Shown here piece by piece: positions 8,077-16,645 of a DNA stretch of 64,000 nt. The stretch comes from CAZICM01 sp964537685 (GTDB lineage: Bacteria; Myxococcota_A; Polyangia; Polyangiales; Polyangiaceae), in assembly GCA_964537685.1 (NCBI GenBank), contig CAZICM010000025.1, positions 1-64,000 on the forward strand. The letters are read 5' to 3'. Numbering within the stretch: position 1 is the first letter of the stretch; every line of letters begins with the position of its first letter. The notes below the pieces were generated by a model, which searched no databases, had not been told where the DNA came from, and saw only the letters and a list, made by a program, of their open reading frames with translations. Position numbers and translations under genes: made by a program.

Positions 8077-9546
8077 ATGAACAACAAGTCCTTTTGGACC
8101 ATCGAACAAGTGACCAAGATCGCTGTTGCAGGAATCATCGCCTTGCTGGTTGGCATTGCTGTGGTCGCTTATTGGGGCGGGCATACGATGAGCACATCCA
8201 GCCATGCGATGGCGGCGGCTTATCATGATACGCGCGCGTTCTTCGCATTTAGCGAGGCTGTGCGAGATGTGGAAGATGCTCAAACGGAGTATGTGGCTGG
8301 GGGCGAGGATGGAGCGCTGGCAAGATACTATGAAAGAACAAAAAAAGCCCGGCGATTGCGCGATGGAGTGGACGATTTTTTAAAGAACCGGAACCAGGAT
8401 AAGAAGCTAAGCGAAGCGCATGAAAAGCTGGATAAGATTCTGACTCAACTGGATGAAATTGTCGAGCTGCGCAAGCGCGAGGGGATCGAGGCGGCCCGAA
8501 AACGGCAAGCGAGCGTCGATGCAGACCGAATGCTGGAGGAAGTGGATGCCGATATTGAAGCGGCTGCTCAGGCTCTCCATGCCAGATCCACGGGTGTGGG
8601 AGAGCATGCGGGAGAACGATTTCGAAACTGGGTTTTGCTTGGGCTAGCGTTGCTTTTGCTCTATGAAGTGGGGGCGAGCATCGTTGTCTTGCGTTACATT
8701 GATAAAAACATGGGAGCGGTGCTTACCCAGGTTCAGAGCTCGACGGTGGAGCTGCACGCGGCGGCGGCGGAGCAGGTATCGGGGGCCAAGGAACAGGTGA
8801 CAGCGGCCAGCGAAGTGTCGACAACGATCAAGGAGCTTTTGTCGACCTCCAAGCAGATTGCCGAAAGCGCTCAAAAAGTAACGAAAATCGCCGTGGAAAC
8901 CGCGGGATCGGCCAAAGTGGGCGATCAGACGGTTCAAAAAGCCCAGGATGCCATCGATACCGTGCGCCATCAAGTGGATGTGATTGTGAATCATATGCTC
9001 GACTTGGGGCGTAAATCTCAAGAGATTGGCGGTATTCTCGATATTATTAATGAATTGAGCGAGCAGACCAATATTTTGGCCATCAACGCAACCATTGAAT
9101 CGGCGGGAGCAGGCGAAGCTGGGCGAAGATTTGCCGTGGTGGCCGATGAAATTCGGAAGCTGGCCGACCGGGTAAGCGGTTCGACCAAAGAAATCCGCTC
9201 GTTGATTGAAGAAATCCGGGCGGCAGCCAATACAACCGTCATGGCCACCGAGGATGGTTCAAAGGCCGTGGATGCGGGCACCAAGCAATTCACCGAGGTG
9301 GCCGTGGCCTTTAAACAGATTGTCGATCTGGTCGGTTCAACGGCGCTGGCGTCCAGGGAAATTGAGCTATCCACCAAGCAGCAAAGCACGGCGGTCGAGC
9401 AGGTGAACGCGGCAATTTCCGAAGTGGCCCGCACCGCGAGGGAGACCGAGGCGAGTCTCAATCAAACGCTGCAAACCGTGTCGGATTTAACGAAATTGTC
9501 TTCGGAACTCGCGAGCATGGTCCGCGCCAAATCCAAAGACGCATGA
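8077..9546 (+). CDS. Methyl-accepting chemotaxis protein, membrane-anchored, no evident HAMP
   Basis: This is the receptor of the cluster, 489 residues. A transmembrane helix lies at about 15-33 and a second at about 188-208. Between them are about 150 mostly helical, charged residues, likely a periplasmic four-helix sensor. The cytoplasmic part goes almost directly into the long signalling coiled coil, with the conserved hairpin tip SEQTNILAINATIESAGAGE followed by RRFAVVADEIRKLADRVSGS. I see no clear HAMP domain after the second membrane segment. Myxococcus FrzCD, the nearest system analogue, is cytoplasmic, so the membrane anchor is a difference. A GGAG ribosome site precedes the start, and the stop overlaps cheA. 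Confidence 0.93.
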   Translation: MNNKSFWTIEQVTKIAVAGIIALLVGIAVVAYWGGHTMSTSSHAMAAAYHDTRAFFAFSEAVRDVEDAQTEYVAGGEDGALARYYERTKKARRLRDGVDDFLKNRNQDKKLSEAHEKLDKILTQLDEIVELRKREGIEAARKRQASVDADRMLEEVDADIEAAAQALHARSTGVGEHAGERFRNWVLLGLALLLLYEVGASIVVLRYIDKNMGAVLTQVQSSTVELHAAAAEQVSGAKEQVTAASEVSTTIKELLSTSKQIAESAQKVTKIAVETAGSAKVGDQTVQKAQDAIDTVRHQVDVIVNHMLDLGRKSQEIGGILDIINELSEQTNILAINATIESAGAGEAGRRFAVVADEIRKLADRVSGSTKEIRSLIEEIRAAANTTVMATEDGSKAVDAGTKQFTEVAVAFKQIVDLVGSTALASREIELSTKQQSTAVEQVNAAISEVARTARETEASLNQTLQTVSDLTKLSSELASMVRAKSKDA

Positions 9547-11693
9547 ATCCCGTAAGCGACAAGGCCCTGAAATTTTTCCGTATCGAGGCGAATGAGCTTG
9601 TAGCGTCGCTTTCCAAGGATTTGCTGCGCCTGGAGCGTCAGGGCGGCGAGGGGGCCGATCTATTGCAGGCGTGTTTTCGCTATGCCCATACGCTGAAGGG
9701 GGCGGCCCGGGTGGTTGGGCAAATGAGAATCGGGGAGATTGCCCATGCCATGGAGGATGCGCTCGCTCCTTATCGCGAGAGCGGCGCGGCCATCGAGACG
9801 GAATATATCAGCGAGCTCTTGGGATTGCTCGATATTGTGCGCGAAGAGGTCGCGCTGTTGGATCATCCGCGCGCCCTGCCCAGCTCGCCCGAGCAGGAAA
9901 TACCAGCTCCAGTGCATGCAGGGCACGATATAACCGAACTTGTGCCGCCCGTTCCGCTCGAATCCTTTGATGTGCTGCGGGTCGAAGCCGCGGCCTTCAA
10001 TGAGATGATCGATGGAATTCAGGAAGCGACGGTTCAGCTCGCACCGCTGAAAAATAGCGCGGTGCAGGTGATGCAAGCCCAGCGAACGCTGCGCGGGCTG
10101 ATCGATCTGGTGACGTTTAAGCGGGAGGCGCTGTCCCAAGTGCCAGGTATACACCGCTGGCTGGCCAAAATGACGGCCTCGCTCGAGCAGCTCCGGGGGC
10201 AATTGCAGATCGCCGACCGGGACCTTAACGCGGGTATCGGACGTTTGCAGACCGAGCTTTCCGAGGTGAAGACCACGGCCAATACGTTAAGGCTGATGCC
10301 TGCCTCGACGGCGCTTGAGCCTTTGGAGCGGGCTGTGCGGGATGCCGCCGAATGGCTGGGCAAAGATGTTGTGCTTCATGTGTCGGGCGCGGCGACGCGG
10401 TTGTCGGGACATGTGCTATCGGGGGTTCGCGAAGCGCTCCTGCATGTGGTCCGCAATGCGGTGGACCATGGCATCGAGCCTCCGGACGAGCGAGAAGCGA
10501 AAGGCAAACCGCGGCAAGGACAGCTTGTTGTGCATGTCGAGCGGCGCGGGGATCGGGTGGCTTTTATATGCAGCGATGATGGGCGGGGCATGGATGCGGA
10601 TGCGCTTCGCAAAGCGGCACTGGCCCAAAAACTAATCAGCGAAGAGCGGGCGGCGGGGTTGGGTCAGGCGGATATTCTCAAGCTCGCCTTGGTTGCCGGT
10701 GTAAGTACCCGCAAAACCGTAACGGACTTTTCGGGCAGGGGCGTGGGCTTGGATGTGGTGCAGAAACGCATCGAGCAATTAAAGGGCGAACTTTCGATTC
10801 AAAGCACGCCTGGAGAAGGCACAACCCTGTCGTTGATTGTTCCCATCTCGCTGTCTTCGCTCACGGCGCTTATTGTATCCTATCAAAGCATCGCATCGGC
10901 TCAAATCTTAATCCCCTTGGACTGTGTGCGCGGGACGCTCCGCCTGATGGAAAGCGAAGTTGTGCGGGGCGAAGCCTCGGATTCGACTTTATTTGAAGGG
11001 CGGATGATTCCCTTTAGGATGCTATCGGAGCTGCTCGATCACAACGCTCCCCATGACGAGACCCGCTGGATTTGGACGGTGGTGATTGTGCAATGGGGGG
11101 ATTTATGCGCGGCTTTGGGTGTGGAGCGGCTGGTTGCGACGATGGATGCGGTGGTCAAACCCCTGCCCAAGGTGCTGGGGCATGCATCGCTCATTGCCGG
11201 AGCAGCCTTTGATGCGCAAGGCGATCCGCTTTTGTTGCTGGATCCAAGGCAATTGGTACATGCCCTCACCGGAACAAAAGCGGCAAAAGTTGTTCCGCCC
11301 GAAACAAAAATCCAGCGCTCTCCTATTTTAGTGATCGACGATTCCCTAACAACCCGTATGCTGGAGCAGAGCATTTTGGAGTCGGCGGGCTATGAAGTGG
11401 ATTTGGCATCGTCAGGGGAAGAAGGCTTGAAAAAGGCCAAAACAGGTCATTATTCGCTGTTTATTGTGGATGTCGAGATGCCCGGCATGAACGGTTTTGA
11501 ATTTGTGGAACGAGTCCGGGCCGATCCAATGCTCCGTTCATCCCGGATTATGATGGTCACATCCCTTTCATCGGCGGCTGACCGGCGCAGGGGAGCGCTC
11601 GCCGGCGTCGATGCCTACATTGTGAAAGGCGAATTCGATCAAAAATATTTTGTCGATAAAGTCGCCGAACTTGTTCTTGTACCAGGGGGCTAA
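9543..11693 (+). CDS. cheA: CheA histidine kinase fused to a response-regulator domain (FrzE-like)
   Basis: This 716-residue hybrid kinase receives receptor signals and passes phosphate to receiver domains. The HPt domain is N-terminal with the phosphorylatable His 49 in AHTLKGAARVVG. No P2 domain is evident. The dimerisation and ATP-binding region has VVRNAVDHGIEPPDEREAKG (N box) and DDGRGMDADAL, then GRGVGLDVV. A CheW-like domain follows, and the last 125 residues are a receiver with VIDDS, the acceptor Asp in FIVDVEMPGMNG, and Lys in AYIVKGEF. The kinase-plus-receiver layout is that of FrzE. The start overlaps the receptor stop, and the next gene begins two bases after its own. Confidence 0.96.
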   Translation: MNPVSDKALKFFRIEANELVASLSKDLLRLERQGGEGADLLQACFRYAHTLKGAARVVGQMRIGEIAHAMEDALAPYRESGAAIETEYISELLGLLDIVREEVALLDHPRALPSSPEQEIPAPVHAGHDITELVPPVPLESFDVLRVEAAAFNEMIDGIQEATVQLAPLKNSAVQVMQAQRTLRGLIDLVTFKREALSQVPGIHRWLAKMTASLEQLRGQLQIADRDLNAGIGRLQTELSEVKTTANTLRLMPASTALEPLERAVRDAAEWLGKDVVLHVSGAATRLSGHVLSGVREALLHVVRNAVDHGIEPPDEREAKGKPRQGQLVVHVERRGDRVAFICSDDGRGMDADALRKAALAQKLISEERAAGLGQADILKLALVAGVSTRKTVTDFSGRGVGLDVVQKRIEQLKGELSIQSTPGEGTTLSLIVPISLSSLTALIVSYQSIASAQILIPLDCVRGTLRLMESEVVRGEASDSTLFEGRMIPFRMLSELLDHNAPHDETRWIWTVVIVQWGDLCAALGVERLVATMDAVVKPLPKVLGHASLIAGAAFDAQGDPLLLLDPRQLVHALTGTKAAKVVPPETKIQRSPILVIDDSLTTRMLEQSILESAGYEVDLASSGEEGLKKAKTGHYSLFIVDVEMPGMNGFEFVERVRADPMLRSSRIMMVTSLSSAADRRRGALAGVDAYIVKGEFDQKYFVDKVAELVLVPGG

Positions 11694-11695
11694 AA

Positions 11696-12868
11696 ATGAA
11701 ACGAATACGTGTGCTCGTTGTGGAGGACTCGCTGACGGTAAGACACCGCCTTGTATCCGCAATCGAGCGCGATCCCGCATTTGAAGTGATCGGCGAGGCG
11801 GGAGATGGTCATACCGCCATCGCTCTCTGCGAAAAACTTAGGCCCGATGTGATTACGCTCGATATGGTGCTGCCCGAGCTGGACGGGCTGGCCGTGACCG
11901 AGCATATTATGGCCTTCTGTCCTACGCCGATTGTCATTGTCTCTTCGTCCATCAATCGCGGCGAGGCTATGAGCACCCTCGACGCATTGGCAGCCGGGGC
12001 CGTGGATGTGCTGGATAAGCCCGGTTTTAGCATGGGGGACAGTGAATGGAACGAAAAACTCCTCGACACCCTGAAAGTGGCCTCCCGCATCCGTGTGATT
12101 ACCCATCCCCGCGCCCGTCTCCGGTCGGCGGCCGATCGCCCGCACACCCTCCAGCCCGAACGCCGCGCTGAACGCTCGATGGAAACATCCACCCGGAAAC
12201 CATCGTCCCCGGTCCGGGTTCCAACGCCGCTGGAGGGTCTCGCCGCGCTCCGTCCCACCGAAAGCCGCTATCGCCTGGTTGCCATCGGAGCCTCCACGGG
12301 CGGACCGGGCGCGGTCACCGAAATTCTCTCTGGATTGCCCAAGGATTTTTCACTGCCCATTCTGGTGGTCATCCACATCAGCAAGCCTTTTGGAAGCATT
12401 TTTTCCGAATGGCTGGGCGACCATCTCCCCTTTCCTGTCTATCAAGCCATCGACGGCGAGCCCCTCTCGAGACCGGGCCCCTCCCGCGCCCGGGTGATCT
12501 TGGCCCCACCCGACCGGCATTTGGTGATTGCGGGCGGCCGAACCCGGCTCTCCCAAGCGCCTGAACGGCATTCCTGCCGGCCCTCGGTCGATGTATTGTT
12601 TGAATCCCTCGCGTTGGAACTGGGACCTTCCGCGATTGGCTGTTTGCTCACCGGGATGGGACGCGATGGCGCGGAAGGATTGCTGGCGATGCACAAGGCC
12701 GGCGCAGCCACCATGGCCCAGGACGAAGCGAGTTCGGTGATATTTGGAATGCCCCAAGAAGCCATTCGCCTTGGAGCTGTCGATCGGGTCTTGCATATCA
12801 GCGCATTTGCGGGTGTACTGTCCGAGCTTGCGGCGGCGCCGGCCATTCGGCGGGAGAAGACCTTGTGA
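11696..12868 (+). CDS. cheB: CheB-type chemoreceptor methylesterase with receiver domain
   Basis: This enzyme removes receptor methyl groups and so resets adaptation. The protein has 390 residues. The receiver domain has VVEDS, phosphoacceptor Asp 56 in TLDMVLPELDG, and Lys 108 in DKPG. After a basic, Pro-rich linker of about 50 residues the esterase domain carries the catalytic Ser in AIGASTGGPGAV, the His in HISKPF and the Asp in GMGRDGAEG. A GGGGG ribosome site precedes the ATG. The last gene of the cluster starts at a GTG overlapping this stop. The role is that of FrzG in the Frz system, and the intact phosphoacceptor implies feedback control by the CheA. Confidence 0.96.
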   Translation: MKRIRVLVVEDSLTVRHRLVSAIERDPAFEVIGEAGDGHTAIALCEKLRPDVITLDMVLPELDGLAVTEHIMAFCPTPIVIVSSSINRGEAMSTLDALAAGAVDVLDKPGFSMGDSEWNEKLLDTLKVASRIRVITHPRARLRSAADRPHTLQPERRAERSMETSTRKPSSPVRVPTPLEGLAALRPTESRYRLVAIGASTGGPGAVTEILSGLPKDFSLPILVVIHISKPFGSIFSEWLGDHLPFPVYQAIDGEPLSRPGPSRARVILAPPDRHLVIAGGRTRLSQAPERHSCRPSVDVLFESLALELGPSAIGCLLTGMGRDGAEGLLAMHKAGAATMAQDEASSVIFGMPQEAIRLGAVDRVLHISAFAGVLSELAAAPAIRREKTL

Positions 12869-14085
12869 AGGCGCAAATTCTTGTTGTCGATGATAGCCTA
12901 ACGGTTCGAATGGACCTGCGGGCCATTCTGCATGAAGCAGGTTTTGCGGTGACCGCATGCGAGACGAAGGCAGCGGCACAGAACGCGCTGAAAGGCCGAA
13001 CCTTTGATTTGGTGATTCTCGACGTATTGCTACCGGATGGCAATGGAATCGATTTATTGCGGGAGATGCGGGCCGACGACAATTTATGTGCAATGCCCGT
13101 AATTCTTTTGTCAACAGAGAATGAAGTCAAGCACCGGATGCACGGTTTGCGAAGTGGAGCCGACGAATACATTGGCAAACCTTATGACGGCACCTATATC
13201 GTGCGCACCATTCGAACGCTGTTATTTGGGCCTCAAAGCCTATCGATGCCCGGTCCCGAGACCCAAGCGCCTCCCACGCCCAATCCTCCCTTACTTCCGC
13301 CGGCGCCCACCGTGCCCAGCCTTCCGCCGCCATCGTTAACGCCTCCATCTGGGCCTCCGCCTGTAAGCGCGGTTCGTTCCCTGAGCAGCTCCGCCGTATT
13401 CATCCGGCGCATTCTTGTGGTGGACGACAGCCCGACCTATCGCAATGCATGTGCGGACTCCCTTCGGGAAGACCGCCATGAAGTGATAGCGGCGGCCTCG
13501 GGCGAAGAAGCCTTGGAATTATTGGCCTGCGACACGGTGGATTTAATTATACTTGACATGCTGATGCCTGGACTTGGAGGGTTGGAGACCTGCCGGCGCA
13601 TTCGTCAAATTCCGTTGGCGGCGCGCGTACCGATATTGATGGTCACCGGACAAAGCGACGAAGCCGCGGCGAGCGAAGCCTGCCGGAAGGCAGGGGCAAC
13701 CGATTATCTAGCCAAGTCGCCTGAGCTTTCCGAAGTACGCGAACGGGCGCGGATTCTGCTTCGCAAAAAGCGCAGTGAATTGGAATCCATCTTGCCTGCG
13801 TCATTGCCGCCGACGAGCGACATACGGCGCACAGGAGGCGATGAAGGGTCTGGGGATGCGCTATTCAATCAAATTGTAGCGGAGAGTGGACTTTCGCCTC
13901 TGATTGGGGCGACGACACTGGCCCGGGCGCTAAAGCGGGTGGGACTTTCGCCGCAAGATTTATCGAGGAGCAATCTTGCGCGGGCCTTGCCATCGATACA
14001 GCGGACGCTGAGCACCTTCCTTGCGCCCGGGGAGGCCGAAAAGCGGCTTCAGAGTATCGCGGCCCTGGCGAAAAGTAGTGCGTAG
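12865..14085 (+). CDS. Dual receiver-domain output protein (FrzZ-like)
   Basis: The protein has 406 residues: receiver 1 (1-122; VVDDS, acceptor Asp 53, Lys 105), a Pro-rich linker of about 50 residues, receiver 2 (about 182-305; VVDDSP, acceptor in LDMLMPG, Lys in LAKSPE), then about 100 residues with no recognised domain. No DNA-binding, GGDEF or other output domain is visible. Two receivers joined by a Pro/Ala linker is the plan of Myxococcus FrzZ, the phosphorylated output of FrzE that helps set reversal of gliding cells. The C-terminal tail, with its repeated short helices, is an addition that might bind a partner. Both acceptor sites look intact. It starts with GTG overlapping cheB. Confidence 0.92.
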   Translation: MKAQILVVDDSLTVRMDLRAILHEAGFAVTACETKAAAQNALKGRTFDLVILDVLLPDGNGIDLLREMRADDNLCAMPVILLSTENEVKHRMHGLRSGADEYIGKPYDGTYIVRTIRTLLFGPQSLSMPGPETQAPPTPNPPLLPPAPTVPSLPPPSLTPPSGPPPVSAVRSLSSSAVFIRRILVVDDSPTYRNACADSLREDRHEVIAAASGEEALELLACDTVDLIILDMLMPGLGGLETCRRIRQIPLAARVPILMVTGQSDEAAASEACRKAGATDYLAKSPELSEVRERARILLRKKRSELESILPASLPPTSDIRRTGGDEGSGDALFNQIVAESGLSPLIGATTLARALKRVGLSPQDLSRSNLARALPSIQRTLSTFLAPGEAEKRLQSIAALAKSSA

Positions 14086-14101
14086 GGGGTTGTTGCGCGG
14101 C

Positions 14102-14127
14102 GTATTCCAGATCGATCTGGCGAATAC
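14102..14127. terminator. Hairpin between two convergent genes
   Basis: A near-perfect dyad is centred on the 14-bp palindrome CCAGATCGATCTGG, extended on both sides by GTATT and GAATAC with one bulged base. It is followed on the plus strand by a short T-rich stretch (ATCTTCTTT). It lies between the end of the chemosensory operon and the end of a minus-strand gene, so it may terminate both. Confidence 0.5.
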
Positions 14128-14134
14128 ATCTTCT

Positions 14135-15094
14135 TTATGGCTTCATGGGGCGATTCTCCCGCCATCGACGGCAGAGGTCCGCCGCCGCAAGCGGCCAATC
14201 CGGGAATTGGAAAGTGAATCCCGACGCCAACAGCCGTCCGGGTACGACCCGACGGCTTTTCAGGATCAACTCGGTCTCTGTCCGCAGGAAAGCAGCCCCA
14301 ATCTCGAGCATCCACCGGGTGGCGGGCAGCCCCAGCCGCATCCCCCACGCCTGCCGCAGGGCACGCATAAACTCCCCATTCGGGAGCGGGTTCGGCGACG
14401 CCAGGTTGACAGCCCCGTCCAACTCATGGTCGATCAGCCAGAAGACCGCTCGAATAAAGTCCACATCATGAATCCATGAGATGTACTGCCGCCCATCGCC
14501 GTTGGTACCCCCCAGCCCCCACCGCGTAAGTCCGAGCAACGTATCGAACACGCCACCGGGGTCGGGACTCATCGTCATCGCCGACCGCAGCAACACTCTC
14601 CGCGTGCGGGGCACCACGGCCTCATTCGCCGCCTGTTCCCATGCCTTGGCGACCTCGATGCTAAAGCGCCAAGTATCTGGAACCCCGTCCTCGGTTCCGC
14701 CGATGATCCCGGTGGCCTCGTCATTGGGGGCATCGAAGCGATGAGCGTAGATTGTGGCGGTACTGGATTGGAGCCACACGCGCGGCGGACGAGCAGCGTT
14801 TGCGATAGCCTGGCCGACCACCGTGGTCGATTTGACCCGTGACTCGGTGATTTCGCGGCGGTTGGCCGCATTGTAGCGACAGTTAACGCTCCGGCCCGCC
14901 AGATTGATAACGACATCGGCGCCATCGAACTCATCGGCCCACGGACCGATCGTTTCGGCATCCCACTGGACGAGCCGAAAAGGGGAGTTGCCTGCTCCTC
15001 GGCTGAGGATAACGACCTCATACCCTTCCTGAGCAAAAGCGCGAGCCAGGATCATCCCGACTTGTCCTGTGCCACCGGGGATGATCACCTTCAT
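14135..15094 (-). CDS. NAD(P)-dependent epimerase/reductase of the TIGR01777 type
   Basis: This is a 319-residue SDR-superfamily protein. The N-terminus MKVIIPGGTGQVGMIL is the nucleotide-binding GGTGxxG turn. VINLAGRSVNCRY and the STATIYAHRF region match the extended-SDR family often annotated as TIGR01777 (YfcH-like). The C-terminal part has SWIHDVDFIRAVFWLI, NLASPNPLPNGEF and the C-terminal DUF1731-like block (GRLLASGFTFQFP). I chose the internal ATG because a GGAGGG ribosome site lies about 10 bases upstream and the Rossmann fold starts there; a longer frame would run into a repeated block. The substrate is unknown. It sits downstream of the first copy of a duplicated gene pair. Confidence 0.9.
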   Translation of the reverse strand: MKVIIPGGTGQVGMILARAFAQEGYEVVILSRGAGNSPFRLVQWDAETIGPWADEFDGADVVINLAGRSVNCRYNAANRREITESRVKSTTVVGQAIANAARPPRVWLQSSTATIYAHRFDAPNDEATGIIGGTEDGVPDTWRFSIEVAKAWEQAANEAVVPRTRRVLLRSAMTMSPDPGGVFDTLLGLTRWGLGGTNGDGRQYISWIHDVDFIRAVFWLIDHELDGAVNLASPNPLPNGEFMRALRQAWGMRLGLPATRWMLEIGAAFLRTETELILKSRRVVPGRLLASGFTFQFPDWPLAAADLCRRWRENRPMKP

Positions 15095-15141
15095 TGCGCG
15101 ATACCCTCCGCCGCCAAACAACGATTCAACTACCCGACCTA

Positions 15142-15289
15142 AACCGCCTCGACCCATTTCGGCAGCGGTGGATGCAGACTTGCCTACTCCATCCTAAATC
15201 TTCACCGGAATCAAGACCCAAATTCACTCAGGGGGGATCTCGGGCGAACCTGGCCATGTAACACCCACCTTCTGAAGCATGCGCTGAGC
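15142..15289. repeat. 148-bp direct repeat, copy 1
   Basis: This block recurs 3982 bases downstream with only three mismatches that I can find, all in the first 40 bases. It spans the last 66 bases of the upstream minus-strand coding sequence, its stop, and about 80 non-coding bases. The two host genes diverge more strongly elsewhere, so the block looks like a recent gene-conversion or recombination tract. Confidence 0.9.
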
Positions 15290-16033
15290 ATAAAGCAGCA
15301 GCTCCGGCTTGGGCGGGGTGGGAAGCAGCGTCGCAAGTTCATCAGGCAAAAGCTCGGTGGGGCCAATAAGCGCTCGGGCGCTTACTGCGTCTACAATCGC
15401 CTGGATCGGCACGGCACTCGGTAGGTCCGCCGTGAACGGCTCGACGCGATCACTACATGCCAGCGGCAGGCGATCGCCTCGAAGCAGGCCCCACGCGGCC
15501 AGCCTGTTGGCACCGCAGGCGTCCGGGTCGTCGAAGAGCGTGCCCGCGACCCGATCGCCGTACAGCCAGAAGCCTACGCCCGCCATCTTCTCTTTGTACA
15601 CGGCATACACTTCCCCCTTGCGATATACCTCCTCTACCGTGTCGAGCAGGCCAACAGCCATCATGAATGCGGGCTCGAGCTCATCGGGGAGCCCCGGTAC
15701 GGCCCCGCGCACATCGTCGGGGCCACCCGTTACCGTTTCAATCGAAAGACCGAGCTGCGCAATTGGACCCCACCCGAGTTCGTAGGCGAGCCCGACGACA
15801 CCCGTTTCGGTCCATGCCACGACCTCATAGTCTCCGCATCCGTCATCGTTGTAAAAGGCACCCCGCTGGACGTCGCCGTCCCAAACCCCGCCAAAGGAGA
15901 CCGCGAATCGATGGCGTTCGAGCGGGTCCAGCTTCGCAAGGAGGGATTCGATGTAGGCGCGCAACGCGGCGCGCACGATGGCATCTCGATCAAAGACGAG
16001 GTGTCCGAAGTGCTTTGTGGTACGTTCGATCAT
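15224..16033 (-). CDS. Unknown protein, paralogue 1 of a duplicated immunity-like family
   Basis: I do not recognise the family. The 269-residue protein has no signal peptide or membrane segment and is acidic, with conserved-looking blocks FYNDDGCGDYEVVAW, YELGWGPIAQLGL, TGGPDDVRGAVPGLP and GVGFWLYGDRVAGTLFDD. It is clearly paralogous to the gene at 19206-20000: the first 30 residues and last 20 residues are almost the same, while loops in between differ by insertions. I took the MIERT start because the paralogue begins identically there. It lies behind two lipoprotein genes, whereas the paralogue lies behind a nuclease-like gene. That position suggests an immunity or chaperone role, but it is inference. 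Confidence 0.7.
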   Translation of the reverse strand: MIERTTKHFGHLVFDRDAIVRAALRAYIESLLAKLDPLERHRFAVSFGGVWDGDVQRGAFYNDDGCGDYEVVAWTETGVVGLAYELGWGPIAQLGLSIETVTGGPDDVRGAVPGLPDELEPAFMMAVGLLDTVEEVYRKGEVYAVYKEKMAGVGFWLYGDRVAGTLFDDPDACGANRLAAWGLLRGDRLPLACSDRVEPFTADLPSAVPIQAIVDAVSARALIGPTELLPDELATLLPTPPKPELLLYAQRMLQKVGVTWPGSPEIPPE

Positions 16034-16099
16034 TGGCTTCGATAAGTATTCAACCGTCCCGCCCAAACCATCTGCGGCCCGCCGTTCCACATCGTACAT

Positions 16100-16645
16100 T
16101 CAGCCACAAATAGGCCCAGCGCACTGCGTTTGGCAGGAACCAAACAGGCATGTGATTATCGATGCCGAAAGATCATTGGCGGATCCGCACTGATCCTGTG
16201 AGGAGCATATTTCATCCGTGTTACCTGCTGTTCTGCAATAGACCCAGCAGACACAAGTGCCGTCTTCCACACATGCTTGATAGTCGCCGCAGCATGACGC
16301 TTTGGCACACGTCACGCAGGCATTATCCGATGGGGCCGCATCGCAGGAAGCCGGAGGGTCGTTTTGTGGCTGTGGGGTTGGACCAGAGTATGCTTCGCAT
16401 GTTGTGCCAACGATGTTCTGGTCTTTTAACTTCAGCGTAAAAATTGCATCCTCATTGGCCTTGACAATGGCATCCGTCACATCGCTTGCGCATTGATAGT
16501 TAACGTATGTCATGTGGCAAGCCGTGGGCAAGACAGTACACGTCCAGCGCGTCTGGCCAGCATCGCACTTGTTGGGGTCGGGGACGAAACATCCTGCCGC
16601 CGGTACAAGCAAGCTCATGAGTAAAAATGCAGACAGATTTCTCAT
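16100..16645 (-). CDS. Cys-rich lipoprotein
   Basis: This 181-residue exported protein has a hydrophobic N-terminal helix ending in LVPAAGC, a lipobox with the lipid-attachment Cys at about residue 19. The mature part has about 20 further Cys, with a C-terminal run in the pattern CxxCxxxxCC and many C-x(5-8)-C steps, like disulfide-stabilised domains of myxobacterial surface lipoproteins. A short segment, ACHMTYVNYQC, resembles ACYMSVVNTFDC in the HNH candidate at 20056-20931, which hints at related N-terminal domains. The ATG overlaps the upstream lipoprotein stop by ATGA. No catalytic motif is visible. Confidence 0.78.
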   Translation of the reverse strand: MRNLSAFLLMSLLVPAAGCFVPDPNKCDAGQTRWTCTVLPTACHMTYVNYQCASDVTDAIVKANEDAIFTLKLKDQNIVGTTCEAYSGPTPQPQNDPPASCDAAPSDNACVTCAKASCCGDYQACVEDGTCVCWVYCRTAGNTDEICSSQDQCGSANDLSASIITCLFGSCQTQCAGPICG

